The notes under the pieces are model-generated. The model was not told the DNA's origin. It saw only the letters and a list, made by a program, of their open reading frames with translations, and ran no database searches. Below, piece by piece: positions 12,701-27,700 of a stretch of DNA of 64,000 bases. Numbering within the stretch: position 1 is the first letter of the stretch; the number at the start of each line of letters is the position of its first letter. The translations under genes were made by a program, and so were the position numbers. The stretch covers positions 7,120,396-7,184,395 of the forward strand of contig JAZAYU010000009.1 of the NCBI GenBank assembly GCA_038501625.1, written 5' to 3'. This DNA comes from Corbicula japonica. Its lineage: Eukaryota; Mollusca; Bivalvia; Venerida; Cyrenidae.

Positions 12701-15700
12701 GTAAGGGCTGTACTTTGCTTATGATAATTGAACTTACTATATTGTAAGCAAAAACAGCTTATAGTCTGACATTATGTGTACTAGTTTGCAAGAAAAATAG
12801 TTACAGTTGTGTATTGGTGTTTTCTAGGAACTGGAAGATCACCTTCGACATTGCAACAATGTCAGATGTCCCCATTCAAAATACAGGTATATGTATATCA
12901 ATTTCTTCTGAAATTTTTTTTGTACTTACTGTGAAATGAAATAGCCAGCTTTACTGGAGCTATCAATGTCTCCTTGTTAGGTGCTAACTATAGTATGGCA
13001 TAGTAGATTGTAGCCTAACCATATCTTGCAAAGTATTGTATGAGTATTAAGGTTAAAATAATAAAAGTTGTAATGATATACACAATTTTCATTATTAACC
13101 CTTTCCTTGATATGCATTTTTACGCATGTGCGACCAGTGTAGATCCAGATCAGCCGGCACATTCGTGCCGTCTGATCAGGATCTGCACTGGTCGCATTTT
13201 GGTCAGGAATAAACTAATGAATCAAAAAGCGAACAGTTTAGATCCTGATCAGACCTAACAATAAAGGTGTATCCATACAGGAAAGGGTTAATACATGGTT
13301 GGTGTTACGTTGTGTAGTTTTATTTTATACTGTTGACTCAAGTTTTGTTTTACATTGATGCCTGGTGATGCCCCACCAGTTATAGTTATGACCAGTGTAG
13401 ACCCAGATCGGCCTGAAGGTCTGTGAAATTCAATAAGGGTTTACACAGTTTACTTTTTAGTAATGAAATATTGATATGAACTGAATAATTGAATTCCCCC
13501 AAATGCAAAGGAAGGTTTGTTTTCTATGCACTTTCAGCAGGTATTGGGTCAGAGCTAGATGATGTGCAATATGCTTTCTGTCTTTCTATTTCTTTCTTTT
13601 ATTCTTCATGAATAATTCTGTTTGCTGAATATACAAAACCTTCATTTTCCAGACAAGTAAAACAATAGTTTAATTAACACAGACCAGAAGGATTGTTTTA
13701 TACTTTATAATATATGACTACATTTCTATCTAACTCCTGATAAACCGATAATCATAATACAACAATGGGAATACCCAATGAGTAGCTGGGGCTTATTGAA
13801 CCTAACTGACTGCTAAGGCTGTAGTATTCATTTTTCAACATCAGTTTGTGACCCATAGTATCGTCCATATGTTGTATGTATCCTATGACAGACAGCCTCG
13901 AGATACACAGCCTTACTGACTGATGTGGTGCTACTACAGAGTTTTTGTGTCGCTCTTTCGAAGAAACGGCGATACAAAGGGACCGCTTTGTCCGTCCGTC
14001 CGTCGGTCCATCAGTCCGTCGGTCCGTCACGAAAACTTAACGATGGCTATAACTGCCATTTCTTAATATTTCTTTATCAAACTTTCAAATTATATTGCTT
14101 ATGACAACATGCTCGAGATGATGCCAAATTCTCAAGGTCAAGGTCACATTTGATGGAGTTATGCCCCTTTTTGTACTTGGATTTTTACACGAAAACTTAA
14201 CGTTGGCTATAACTTTGTCATTTCTTAATATTTTTACATCAAACTTTCAAATTATATTGCTTATGACAACACGCTCATGATGATGCCAAATTCTTTGATG
14301 GAGTTATGCCCCTTTTTGTACTTGCATTTTAATTCTGACATAGCACCAGAGGGCGACACAAGTGTTCAACTGAACACCCATCTAGTTAAATGTTTTCTAA
14401 CCATAGTTTCAAAACAAAACAATGTCACTTAACCATATCAGTAACATGTATGGCTTATTTTTCATCTTATAACCTTCATACAGATTTCACTTGATTAATT
14501 TGCAGAAGCTTTATTGGAGACAAAAGGAAGCCATTTATACACAATAAAACCATAGGATGAAAAGTTTTTCTAAACCTTTTCAGGTAGTTCAATATTGATA
14601 TCTGTTTTGGTTTCTTTAACCCTTAACTCATACACTTTTATTGTGTTGGCAAACAGTGTAGATCCATTTGTGCTGACAATCTGTGCCATTTGATTAGGAT
14701 CTACACTGTTCCCTTTTTGATTCATTAGGTTATTACTGACCAAGATGTGACCAACCAGTGTAGATCCAGATCAGACAGCACAGATGTGCCAGCTGATCTG
14801 GAGCTACAAACTGGTCGGACACATGTAAATACACATATATTATATGTAGCAATGGGTTAAGTCTACGCATCATTTAGGTTGAAATTACAGGCATTTTACT
14901 GGCTTTCTTTCAGCTGTGATTTTGCTGGAACTCAGGAAGAACTACAGGAACATTTAAAACACTGCAAATTTGAAAGTATGAAAGAGTTCCTGCAGCGTAC
15001 TGATGAGAAAATAGCCGACATTCAGTGTACTTTGAACTCCAAAGACCAGGAAATAGCCTTCCTTCGATCCATGCTCGGTAAACTCTCAGAAAAAGTGGAA
15101 TCTTTGGAAAAAGCAACAGAAGTACGAGTGCGTAAGTAGGAAATTTTGTTTTTATTACATTATAAAAATTTTTTAAGATTTCTCAATAGTTCCAATTGAT
15201 ATTTGAAGGTACCTAAATGTTTTGGTTGTGTTTTAAAGTCATATCAGTTTTCTTTAAGACATGCTACTTATTATTACGTTATATATGTTGCATGTAAATA
15301 TTGTAAAATCATTCCATTTTGTGAAAGGTATTTTGCATATTTCTCAATTGGAAAGTTTGAAAACTTGTTAACTCAATGAAATTTCTTTTAAAGAAGGCTT
15401 TTTGTGTTCTAAGAAGTTTTTGAAATTGATCAGACATTTATTTGATTTTTTTTTTTGCAAAATTGAGCCCAATTGAAATGAAAAAATACTACAGTGACCA
15501 ATTGTATAAACTAAAAGTAGCATTGACTTTTTTATTGTTGATTTCAAACTGCAGTCTTACTCCGCTAAATATAAACTGTTCCAAATTTTTAATTGTTTAG
15601 TCGTAAAACTTTATCGGATGATGTCTCTTTTTGTGGAAGAGACTAGCCATCATGTTCCAGCCATCATTGCTTGGTTATTTACTACATCTGGGCCCAAGAT

Positions 15701-18700
15701 CATAAAACTAAGTTTTGAGACTGGTCGCCATTTCAGCCAATCAGATGCTTGAGATTTGAGACTGATCTCCAGATTTAGTTTTATGATCTTGGCCCCAGTG
15801 CATCAACTCCATTAATTTTAAGTTTAACTTCATTCAAGTTCAGCTGTTTGACAGAAGGTTGTATTCTATTTTGTAGAACTGCTGGAGCATAATCAGAACA
15901 AGATAATGGAAGAGGTTGTCGACACGCGTCGAGAAAGTGCTGTTGTAGCTGTTAGTTCTCATTTTACTCATTTTAAATGATTGTGTACCACACCATATTT
16001 CATTTGGCAATCTAAACAATAATTGTTGTTTATTTTTTTTATTTTTAAATAACTGAATTTTTTATGTGTATACCCCATTATGTTTGTTTTGTACATTACA
16101 TTTTTTACCCCAAACTGAGAAAATCTACCTTGTAGATATTGTTTGACTTGCAATAAAGCACTATGTATTTTTTTCTCTAAAAATTAGCTTTCAGTTTGAT
16201 ATTTGTATTAACCATTTCCTCCAGATATAAGCTTTTAAAAGTTTATGTCTTGGGTGAACAATGTAGATCCAGATAAGCTGGCATATCTGTGCCATCTGAT
16301 CAGGATCTACACTGTGCAATTTAATTAGGTTATTTCTGACCAAACACTGCAGATCCTGAGAAGATGGCATGAATCTGCACTGTGCACCTGTGATGAAATG
16401 CGTGTATGTGAAGTACTGAGTTAATGAAATGTTTTATTTTCAGAATGAGTTGACAGAGATCAATAAATATCTTACACTTGGAGTTGTGCCTATGGGAGGT
16501 GAGTAAGTTTCTCTTTGTGAACAGATTATACCTACTGCTTGTTTTACTTCTTCATTAATAGTGTTATCAAGAATATATGTTCTTCATTTATTATTGCAGC
16601 AAAATCATTTATTATTGCAGCAAAATGAAAAAAAAAAGAAATATCTTGCTGCGAGGTATCATTACGCAGGATTTGGTTTAGATGTTTTTCACACATAGCA
16701 TCCAGCTATATTTGTCTCAAATCTTAAGTGATGCTTGTAGATGTGTTTATGATATATCACTGGTAGATATTTTAAAATTTTAATTATAATTTGTTGAATT
16801 ACACTTGACTGTGTTGGCTTTACTTCGCTATGAATACATCAAGCAGTTTATGACATAAACAATGAACAATGTCATGCAAGGAAAAGAAACGTGTAGCAGT
16901 GATCAATCTAATGATTAATTTGACATGGGGAATTTGAGAAAGCATTTTTAGAATTTATAACAAATTGTACAAATTTTAACTTGCAAGAACAACATATTAA
17001 ACTATATTTAAACAGTATTCAAATTTTTCTAAGTGATTCAGTTATGACCCCCTGTTTTTCCATTCATTTTTCATTGTTACTTTCATATGAGTTATCTTGA
17101 TGTTAGCCATTATTTCAATATAAATTTATTTTAAAAACCTACATAGGTCTTCCTGGAAGGGTGACCAGACTTAACAGCAAGGTTTCTTAAATGATGCCAC
17201 ACAAGTAAAATAAAATCTGTGTTTAAATTTCAGTCTATGATCCACAGCAAATGTTCAAGTGCCGAGGAACCTTTGTTGGCCATCAGGTATGTTCAAAACT
17301 TACACAAGGGATTATAAGTATCATTCACGTGTGTTGGGTAAAGATCGCGTGATCCGGCCTGAGTGAAATATGAGCCTCGTTACCGCCCTTGTGCATATTT
17401 CACCCGGGCCGGATCACGCAATCTTTACCCAACATAAGTGAATGATGACGTCATATAAGGCGCGCGACTCATTCTACATGGGGGGTGTAGGATCGAAATT
17501 TTCTACACAGGTGAAAACACTGGATGTCCTGATCTGGTATGCAAGAAATCTTCATACATCTTTATACACAGTTTTTGAGTTGAATTAAAAAATTTAACAG
17601 TTATCAGTGCCTTCTGCAAGGTGTGGGGTGGTTTATATACACAGAATCTAGGTATGATACCCTAGATTTTTTAAAAGACTCCGTTGTTCTATTGTATGCT
17701 TATTGTATTGCACTGATACACACACACTAATGAAAGTCCTGGGGGTTAACCAGTACTGTTAATTTTAGAAATGTGAATAACATAAATTGAAGAAATGTAA
17801 AGTTAATAATGTATGAAACAGCAGTGGTAATTCTGAGAAATACTAAGTTATATTTCTACTTCAAGAAGTATGTAAAATAAGGGTAACAGAAAGAATCACC
17901 TGCTGTACCAACTGTTGATGTAACCCTGTCTTGCTTAATGTGTAAACTTTTGTGAAAAGTAAAATAACTCATGATTGTGATTGATCTTCTCTAGGAAAGT
18001 TAAGATCCTAATATGTGTTTCAGGGTCCAGTATGGTGCCTATGTGTGTTTGGAGACTATTTATTAAGTGGTTCATCTGATAAAACCATTAAGGTAGGTGC
18101 ATAACACAGTTATATGCATAATATGATGGACAGTAAAATACATATGGTGGTGCATGGCAATGGAAAAAGGCATCGTTTGTTTTATGGAAAAGCGAACTTA
18201 TCAGATATTTCCCACTATCACATTTTAAGCTTGTTCTAAATGTTTCATACTGCCATTTACAGTTGGTATCAGTGATTTAATATATCACTCTTTACAGCTG
18301 TCACGACACGAGGGATAACTATTTTAAAGTGTCCTTTTTGAACATGGTTAAACAAAGCCTGATATATTAGACCAATGACAAAGATAATAGAACTATGATT
18401 AGAAACCAGTCTCAAATCTCAAGCTTTGATCTAAGACTACATTCAGTGCCAATTAATAAGATTGCAGATCTGAGATAGGTCTGTATTCTTGTTTAATTAC
18501 GATTGCTTGGCTGTGCTCTGTCCTTCTAAAAGATCATCTCTGCCATAATGTATGTGGTACTTTCAGGTTTGGGACACTGGCAGTACATATAAGTGTATGA
18601 AGACATTGGAGGGTCATTCAGGGATAGTGCTGGCACTATGTACCTATGGCAATAAACTCTACAGTGGATCACAAGATTGCAATATTATTGTAAGCACCAT

Positions 18701-21700
18701 AAATCATATTTTCCTTCTCCTTTAAGTTTAAGTGGGTTCATACAGTTGTAGCTTTATTTGTTTATCACTTTTCCTTTGTCCCTAGCATATTTCTAAAACA
18801 TCAAAAAGGATCATTCACAAGGAACAAATCTCAAAAGCATTTACAGAATTATCAGCCCATTTAATATATTTTGCATACATGACTTTTGTTAAAATACATG
18901 ACCTGTGAATAGTCCAAATATATATAGTTTTTTCCAGTTGATGCTTTACGAAGTGCTGCTTCTTTTAACCATTTACACAGTGACTGTTATCCATACACAA
19001 ACAGTGTAGATCTGGATCTTATCAGGATCTTTACTGTTTGCTTGTTGATTTATTATGTTATTTCTGACCAAGAAGCTAACAGTGTAGATTCTAATCAGCA
19101 GGCAGGAATATGCTGGCTGATCTGAAACTACACTGTTCGCATATGCATTAACCTATTTTTATGGAGTAAGGGGTGAAACATGAATGATTCTAGGCTTCAG
19201 GTGAAAGCTTGGTATTCATTGAAATATTCACAAATATGTCTTTCATCAAAGCCAGTAATCTAGAAACAGTTACTTTATACTCTGGCAATCTACTGGTTTT
19301 AAGCATAAATATATGGTTACATGGGCTACTTTTCTTGTCATGATGTTAAAATTAATTGTATGCATTTTGTTGTAGATTTGGAACATAGACAATGATTTTA
19401 ACAAGCTGAAGTCGATCGAGGCCCATGAGAATCCAGTGTGTACCCTAGCTGCCGCCAGGAACATGCTGTTCAGTGGATCTCTCAAAGTCATCAAGGTATC
19501 AGTTATGCTGTTAACTGACTGACGTGTGCATTCTTCATTAATGTATAACAACGATGTGCACCGTGATGATTTTCCATTACGAACAAGATGAAAAGAAATG
19601 TTGCTAATTGGTTTAGATAAAAGTAAAGCAAATTAGATATTTCACAAAAATTTTCATTTCTTATAGTGCAACACTTATTTAAATGGCCTGCATCTCAAGC
19701 TTATATTTTTCTTTTTTCATCAACATCTTACCTTCTCAATAACTATCCTATAACCCTTTATGGCACGTGCAAACAGTGTAGATTCCGATCAGTCAGCATA
19801 TCTGTTCTGTCTGATCAGGATCTACTTTGTTAGCATCTTGGTCGGAAATGAACTAATGAATCAAACAATTTAGATCCTGATCAGATGGTACGGATGTGCT
19901 GGCTGATCTGGATCTATAATGTACACCCATGGATAACAGTCATATCCCATACAGTAAAGGGATAAGACTGGCAGGCATGCAATTGGTAACTATTGGTTTA
20001 CTAGCTAGTGGCTCACTAACTGGCTCACTAACTTTATCCCATTTGAAAGTTGAGGTTCTCCATTATTATGATTGTTTTGCAGGTTTGGGATGTTCACACA
20101 CATGAGTTGAAGAGTGAGCTGACAGGACTTAACCACTGGGTACGAGCCCTGGTGGCCACCCAAAACCTTTTATACAGTGGCTCTTACCAAACCATTAAGG
20201 TATTTTAATGCTTGATTGTTTCCAAAGCAAGTACAGTGTAATCTCTATTTTACCAATATTGCTGCTGTCTGTTAAATGCTCTTCAAGAATATCTGCATTC
20301 ACAATGTAAGCCTGAAGCAAAGTCCGTAGGCAGAGGGTTAGATCTGGATTTATACACTGACATGGAACTACTTCCATATTATCTACAAATGGCAGCCTTA
20401 TATGAATGGAGTGGTGTGGATAAAATAGCAAATTGATGGCTTGATTCAAACTGATAACAGAGCTTTGCAACATCCCACACTGCTAGACCACTCAACAACT
20501 GTTTGCACAAAATAAAATTCATACAATGGAATGGCCTCTTTGTAGCCCACTTTCCAATCATATTAAATATGTTATGGTTGAAATAGAGAGAATTATGTAG
20601 GCTTGTCATGCTTAGGAAACTGTACTGGAGCTAAGAAAAGTTATTTCAATGATTGGAATGCAGTACCACAACTTTACTTTAGAATGGCATCAAATTCAAT
20701 TATACTGTGCCCAAGGTTATAAAACTGAGCAAGGAAACCAGTCTCAAATCTCAAGCATCTGATTGGCTGAAATGGCTACTGGTCGCCATTTGAGCCAATC
20801 AGATGCTTGAGATTTGAGACTGGTTTCCAAACTCAGTTTTATAACCTTCAGCCCTGTAGTAGATTTCTTACCAGTGGCCTCAGTAGCTAAATTGGGAGAG
20901 TGTCAAATCCTGGTTGGGGCTACTCTTTCCAACCCAAATCTGCCACAATAAAAAGAGGAAATAATAAAAACTGATGGCAAAGACAATGGACATTAACTTG
21001 TGAATCTATTTTTTATGTACTTACAAAATGTGTGTGTGTTTTTAAAAGATATAATTACACCTTTATTGTTATTTTCAATATTTTGAAAGTACATGTATCT
21101 TTCTGTTTTGTTAAATTTGTGCATAGATGTGGGATTTGGACAGCCTGGAATGTGTTCGTCAGTTGGAGACGTCAGGAGGGAGTGTATATAGTATTGCCAT
21201 CACTGCACATCATGTTCTATGTGGAACTTATGAAAATGTTATACATGTGAGTTGATGTTTATCAAAAAGTTTGTTTAGTGAACTCTTCACTCCATATATG
21301 TACAACCAGTATAGATCAAGATCAACCATCTGATATGGATCTACACTTGTAATGAAATGAACTGTGTAGACACTTTTGGCCTTGGGATAACAGCCATATC
21401 CTTCGGAGTTAAGTTAAGTAACTGCCTGAACTTCAGTGTAGCATAAGCATAAGTCTTCCATTGAGTTTAAAGCATTGAAACTTCACATGGCATTTTGACA
21501 TAATCGAGGCAACAACAAGTTTAGGTTTCATAACGCTGATCTTCTTTCTGTTCAAGTTTTGCCTGTTTTAGTAACTTTGGTGATCATTTAAACTAAAGCT
21601 TTGAAATGCCTTGTGATTGTTTGGTATTGTAATGAACAACATAGATGATAGTTCTGTTTCTGTTGACTATTTTATTTTATTTTCTTAATCTAAAACATAC

Positions 21701-24700
21701 CTAATATACCTTAGTAGTAGTTTAAACAAGGGTTGATTGACATTTTAGGTTTGGGATATAAATTCCTACCAACAACTGACAACATTACGTGGCCATTCTG
21801 GGACAGTCTATGCCTTAGCAGCGTGCAATACAGCAGCAGGAACCAAGGTGTTCAGTGCCTCATATGATAGGTCTTTACGGGTAAGACACTTCCAGACAGT
21901 TTTTTTTAAAACCTTGACCCAATAACATTGTTGTTGTGGTTAGGAGTTAGGTCTTTGCTTTTATTGGATGTTCAGGTCTGAAGGTTATAAAGCTGAGATG
22001 AGACTGGTTTTGATGCTCAGTTTTATAACCTTAAGCACAGTTTTTCCCTGAGCTAAAAAGCATTAGGACCCAAAGATCACAAAAACTGAGATTGGAGACC
22101 AGTCTTCAAACTCTACCTTGTAATTGGTCATTTAAGAAAAAGATTTTATTTTCAACACTGAGGATTAGGGCAGTTTTATGTGTATTTCTCTGTGGTAATT
22201 GGACCAGGACAATTTGCCAACAGGTCATTCTGTAGCCATTTATTATGCCCCCACAAAGTGAGAGGCATAAAGAGTTGCACTCGTCCGTCCATCCGTACGT
22301 ACGTCCGTACGTCCCCAAATCTTGTGACATCAACTTCTCCTAAACTATAAGGCGGATTTCTTTCAAACTTGCACAGATGATCAAGCAGGATGTGTAGATG
22401 ATCGTAAAGAAAGGATTTTTTCCTGCAACTATTTTTACCAGAGTTATGGCCCTTTGTTAGTTTCAGTAGTTAAATCTTGTGGCGTCAACTCCTCCTAAAC
22501 AATAAGGCGGATTTCTTTCAAACTTGCACAGATGATCAAGCGGGATGTGTAGATGATCGTAAAGAGAGGATTTTTTCCTCCGACTATTTTTACCAGAGTT
22601 ATGGCCCTTTGTTAATTTCAGTAGTTAAATCTTGTGGCGTCAACTCCTCCTAAACTATAAGGCGGATTTCTTTCAAACTTGCAAAGATGATCAAGCAGGA
22701 TGTGTAGATGATCGTGAAGAAAGGATTTTTTCCTGCGACCATTTTAACCAGAGTTATGGCCCTTTGTTAATTTCAGTAATTAAATCTTGTGGCATCAACT
22801 CCTCCTAAACTACTAGGGGGATTTCTTGCAAACTTGCACAGATGATGAAGCAGGATGTGTAGATGATTGTGAAGAAAGGATTTTTCCCTGCGACCATTTT
22901 TAACAGAGTTATTGCCCTTTGTTAATTTCAGTAATTCAATCTTGTGGCGTCATTTTCTCCTAAACTATAAGGGGGATTTCTTGCAAACTTGCACAGATGA
23001 TGAAGCAAGATGTGTAGATGATCGTGAAGAAAGGATTTTTTCCTGCTGCCATTTTTACCACAGTTATGGCCCTTTGTTTATTTCACTTACAAAATTTTGT
23101 GGCATCAACTCCACATTTTCTATTTAGCTGATTTCTTTCAAACTTGCACAGATGATTAGACATGATGTGAAGATTGTTGTAAAGGACATTGTCTTGCAAC
23201 AATTTTCACCAGAGTTATGGCCCTTCGTTTATGTTAGTTATTAAATTTTGTGGCACTTACTCCTCATTTACTAACCATGATCACCACATGTTGTTAATAC
23301 CTGGTACAAAATTTTGTAACAAATGTTGTTGCAGCAGTGGGGTCATCAGTGTCCTGAGGACACAGTCTAGTTGACTTTTGGAAAGCTGTTGGCTTCTTAC
23401 TGAAACCTGGTGTGTTCTAGTTACAACTCTATACAAGTTTCATTATTTTTTTATTTTAATAGTAAAAAGTTGAAATGGAATGAAAGTTTGGAACTGGCAG
23501 TCTTCACTTGAAGCCAGTTAACCCTTTCCGCATTTTTACGCATGTGCAACCAGTGTAGATCCAGCTCCATCCGTGCCGTCTGATAATCTGCACTGGTCGT
23601 ATTTTTGTCAGAAATAACCAAACAGATCAAAAAGCGAACAGTTTAGATCCTGAAAGATGGCACGGATGTGCCGGCTGATCTGGATCTAAACTGTTTGCCC
23701 ATGCAATAAAGGTGTATCTGTTGAGGAAAGGGTTAAATAACTGGTTATTGAAATGCCATTTGGCAATAACCTAAAAAAAGTTCACATTGTTTAAATAATT
23801 ATATGTTATTCAAGATGAGCAAAGTTATGTTGGAAAAGAAAATATACAAGGATTATCTGTTCTGATCTGATAGAAACACGAAAATTATTACCATTTCTTT
23901 TATTTTTTGTTTTCTATTGACAATAATAATATTGATAATACACAATTCTTCATACTGCTTTTATTTCATAGAAGTATAAGTAAACAACCTTTACTTTGAC
24001 TTCTTGCTGTTACTCGGTCATAATGAAGACCTTTTGGAAATATAAGTATTATAAAGGTTCCCATTGGTCATGGTTTCAGGTGAGTTTCAGGACTCCCTTA
24101 TTTTTTCCTACCCACAAACTGTAGATAACTGATAAGTTGTTTCATGAAGTCTTGTCGGGCAGGAAACATGAAATCTTCACTACCAGGTGCCCCTGAAAAC
24201 ATCCGAATATCTCATTTTAGAACATTATTTTTAAAAAAATTTCAGGGCAATTTTGTGAACTCAGTTGTTCAATTCCTGCTTTGCATAGGTATTTGGAATG
24301 CAATATTAACCCCTTATTTTCTATATACAGGTTTTTCACATTTGTGAACAGTGCAGATCCAGATCAACCAGCACATCTGTGCCATCTGATCTGGATCTAC
24401 CTTGGTCACTTCTTGGTTAGAAACAGCCTAATGAATCGAATAGCAAAAAACTGTCGAACCTGATTAGACAGCACAGATGTGCTGGCTGATCTAAAAACTA
24501 CCTGTTTACTGTTTGCCCATGGAGAACAGCCTTTTCTCATAGTGTGAAGGGTAAAAAATATTTGACTGGTATTTTTCATGTTTTTACCTGTAATGGAACC
24601 ATTTTGTCTTACACCTTAGTGTCATATGCTCATATTGCTTCGTTTTTTGGTTTAATTGCAAAAAGAATGTAAGGGACTTTTAGGTCTAACAAATTTTTCT

Positions 24701-27700
24701 TTACTGTTCTAACTTTTCTTAGCATAAGAGAAAATTAAACATAATATTAATAACATTAGTTTGTGCAAAGTTTTATTGAACTGCATTGTGCCCTTTGAGA
24801 GATTTTGATATTTTTCTTTTTTGTCTGTGACTTAGCAATGATGAATGGAGCAATGCCTTAACCCTTTCATCCATATATGTGCATTTTTACGCATGTGCAA
24901 CCAGTGTAGATCCAGATCAGCCGGCACATCCTGATCAAACGTGGGTGCCGGCTGATCTGGATCTAAACTGTTCACCCATGCAATAAAGGTGTATTTATGG
25001 GGGAAAGGATTAACTTACCATTATCTGGCATGTTTTTAGCCCTCTGATCTCTATCATATGTGTTGCTTTGATCTGACATGCGGAGGCCTGAAAGAAATAT
25101 AGCCCTTTACTCCATGGATGTGCCTTTTTATCACATGGATAGTGTTGGTCCAGACCATCTGGCACACCATCTGATCTCGGTCTACACTATTCACAAAAGC
25201 AGTAGTGTAGATTTTGATCAGATGGCGCTGATGTGCTAGCTGATCTGGATCTGCAGTGGATGTACCTGTGGTAATACATGTATCTATGGAGTAAAAGGTT
25301 GCAAATAAAATATGGTTTTTTTCCTATGCATAGAACTCATACCTGTCCCTAAAAAAAGCAAATTAATGAAAATGTTGTAAAAATGCAAAATGTATTTATC
25401 ACATTTAGTCACTTCATGAAGATGAGTAGCACAACTATTTGTGCGCAACAAAGACTTTTCTATATATGCGATGGTCGTCCTTCGCGCACAACCCAGTTAC
25501 TATTCAAATCAATGCATAAAATTTTTCTTCTATGTCTATATGCCAGCGATCGGAATTTGAGTCGCAACTTTAGCGGCTCCATAAAGCATCTTAAACCATA
25601 TGTATCTTTAAAAAATTTACATACCTGAAAAGCCACATTCAAGTAGAATCAATATATGTAATCCTTTATAAATAATAGTTTCGTTTTTTATGCAAAACTC
25701 TTTTAAACCTCCACCCATGTCAACAAATTTCGATTACGGCGCTTAAAAATTACCTGACTCACATTTATCGATAAACTTCACCTTACTAGCTTGAAATATG
25801 TACTGTGGAAATTCTGTTAAGGTCAATACAAAGCAACTTATGGATAAAGGTTTTGATGAATAAAAGAAAGTATAACTATCTACAAGGTAATATACACAAC
25901 ATTATTAAAAATGTGATTGAAACTTAATATAGCGGGGCGGGTATCTAAACAGATGAAAAGAAAAACCACAAAACTTTGACAACCATCGAACATGACAAAT
26001 AAGAAAATAAGAGTATGTTATGAGTTTTTCTCCGGGTACAGCCTCCTGCATTGTAAAAATATGTTTGAATAAAAAGAAACGTTTTCATTGGTTATCTGGT
26101 TTTCGTATCAGCATGTAAACGGCATATAACGTGGTAGGTTTAACAAGTTATTTTGTGGAATGTTTGTCATTTTATTGTTACTTTTATCATTATTTATGTT
26201 TTATAACAACATTTGAACATACCAGTGTTGAAATTTTAATGTGGGAGTTAAAAATAACAGAATTTAAATCGGGTCGATTTCCACCACAGTTTTGATCGTA
26301 ACTGCTTGAGACGTAAAGGACAGACATCTATAAAAAGTCAGTATGATAATGGGTCTGTGCTTGCCGTGGAATTATTGAGACTAGAAGTTGAGTTACTCTG
26401 TATTAAATGAAATTGTAAATTTCTGATTAATATTTGTTTTGCATTAACAGATCTCATCAAGTTCTTTTAGTTTAAAAAAAAATCTGTTGAAAATCTCCAA
26501 TTCTTTTTTGATTTTTTGTTGTGTTTATCACTTGTGCTGATAGTATGCCATCAGCAGACATGAGTCAGATAATTAATATTTTCTCAAGTTTTCTTAAGGT
26601 AAGTTATTTTTAGTTACGAGATGGCACAGAATGTGCCAGCTGATCTGTATCCAAACTGTTCACCCATGCTATAAAGGTGTATCTATGGAGGAAAGAGTTA
26701 ATGTCGCATCCATTATCTTTAGGATGAGGTTGATAAGAGGAGCAGACAGCATTGCTTAGTATACAATTCCTGGTAAAAAGAACATTATGAAGTCAAAATG
26801 TGAGACAAGATCACTAATAAATAAAGAAGAAATAATAGGATATAGAAGATATTCATTTTTTTTTCAGTAAAGTAGGATAGGTAACAGTAAAAGTAAAGGT
26901 GCCTGGTACACCCACATGTTCGGTTCTCTCTTCTCCCCCCACTATTTCTGTGTAGAAGTTATTTTTTTTTTTTTTTTTTCCTTTGTTATTCACCCGTGCA
27001 ACTACATTAATAGATTTACTTTATTTTAATCTTTATAATGTTGTTGACATTCTCAACTTTTTATTTATTTTTCCCCTATATTAAGATTCATGTTCATGTT
27101 ATAATTGTTTATTACCATGTCACGTGAATACTGTTAAACTATTATAGGCATTGTATGCTCATGCGCCGTTATATAACTTGAGTTGAAATAAAGAAATGTT
27201 CTGTTCTGGTAACATATCAGGATGGAAATACTAAATGTTTTCAATATTAATATTAATTTTCAATATTAAAATTTATAACTTACACTGTAGAAGACCTGTA
27301 AACAAAGTAAATGTAATTTAATATTCGTACTGTCAAAATACCATTGAATATACATAACATCTAAGATGTAATAGCATTACTAACATAGTAAAATTCATTC
27401 ACAACAGGTCCTAAAATGTACTTATTATTTCCAAAATGTTGACAAAATTCACATCTTTTCAGTCATTTATAGGCATTTACATAAAAGTATTATTAACCCT
27501 TTCCTTGATATATACGCATTTTTACCAATGTGCGACCAGTGCAGATCCAGATCGGCCGGCACGTCCGTGCCGTCTGAACAGGATCTGCACTGGTCGCATT
27601 TTGGTCAGAAATAACCTAATGAATCAAAAAGCGAACAGTTTAGATCCTGATCAGATGGCACGGATGAGCCGGCTGATCTGGATCTAAACTGTTCGCCCTA

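Larger units (their letters stand above)
9842..16498 (+). other. TRAF7: TRAF7 exons 7-11: TRAF-type zinc fingers and coiled coil
   Basis: Exon 7 (9842-9917) carries [18 protein letters not shown], exon 8 (12828-12886) [14 protein letters not shown] and exon 9 (14914-15131) [17 protein letters not shown]: successive C-x-C-x-H-x-C zinc fingers of the TRAF type. From [10 protein letters not shown] onward exon 9, exon 10 (15877-15950) and exon 11 (16444-16498) encode heptad-like helix typical of the TRAF7 oligomerising coiled coil. Exon 9 ends C|GTAAGT and exon 10 completes that codon. The exon 10 donor could also be GTAGCT at 15945, which would drop two residues. Confidence 0.9.

Noticed and set aside
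27436..27687. Frames with the phrase [22 protein letters not shown] seen many times
   Set aside because: This phrase is the translation of the TTAA MITE core and recurs at every well-kept copy, so it is not a protein family.
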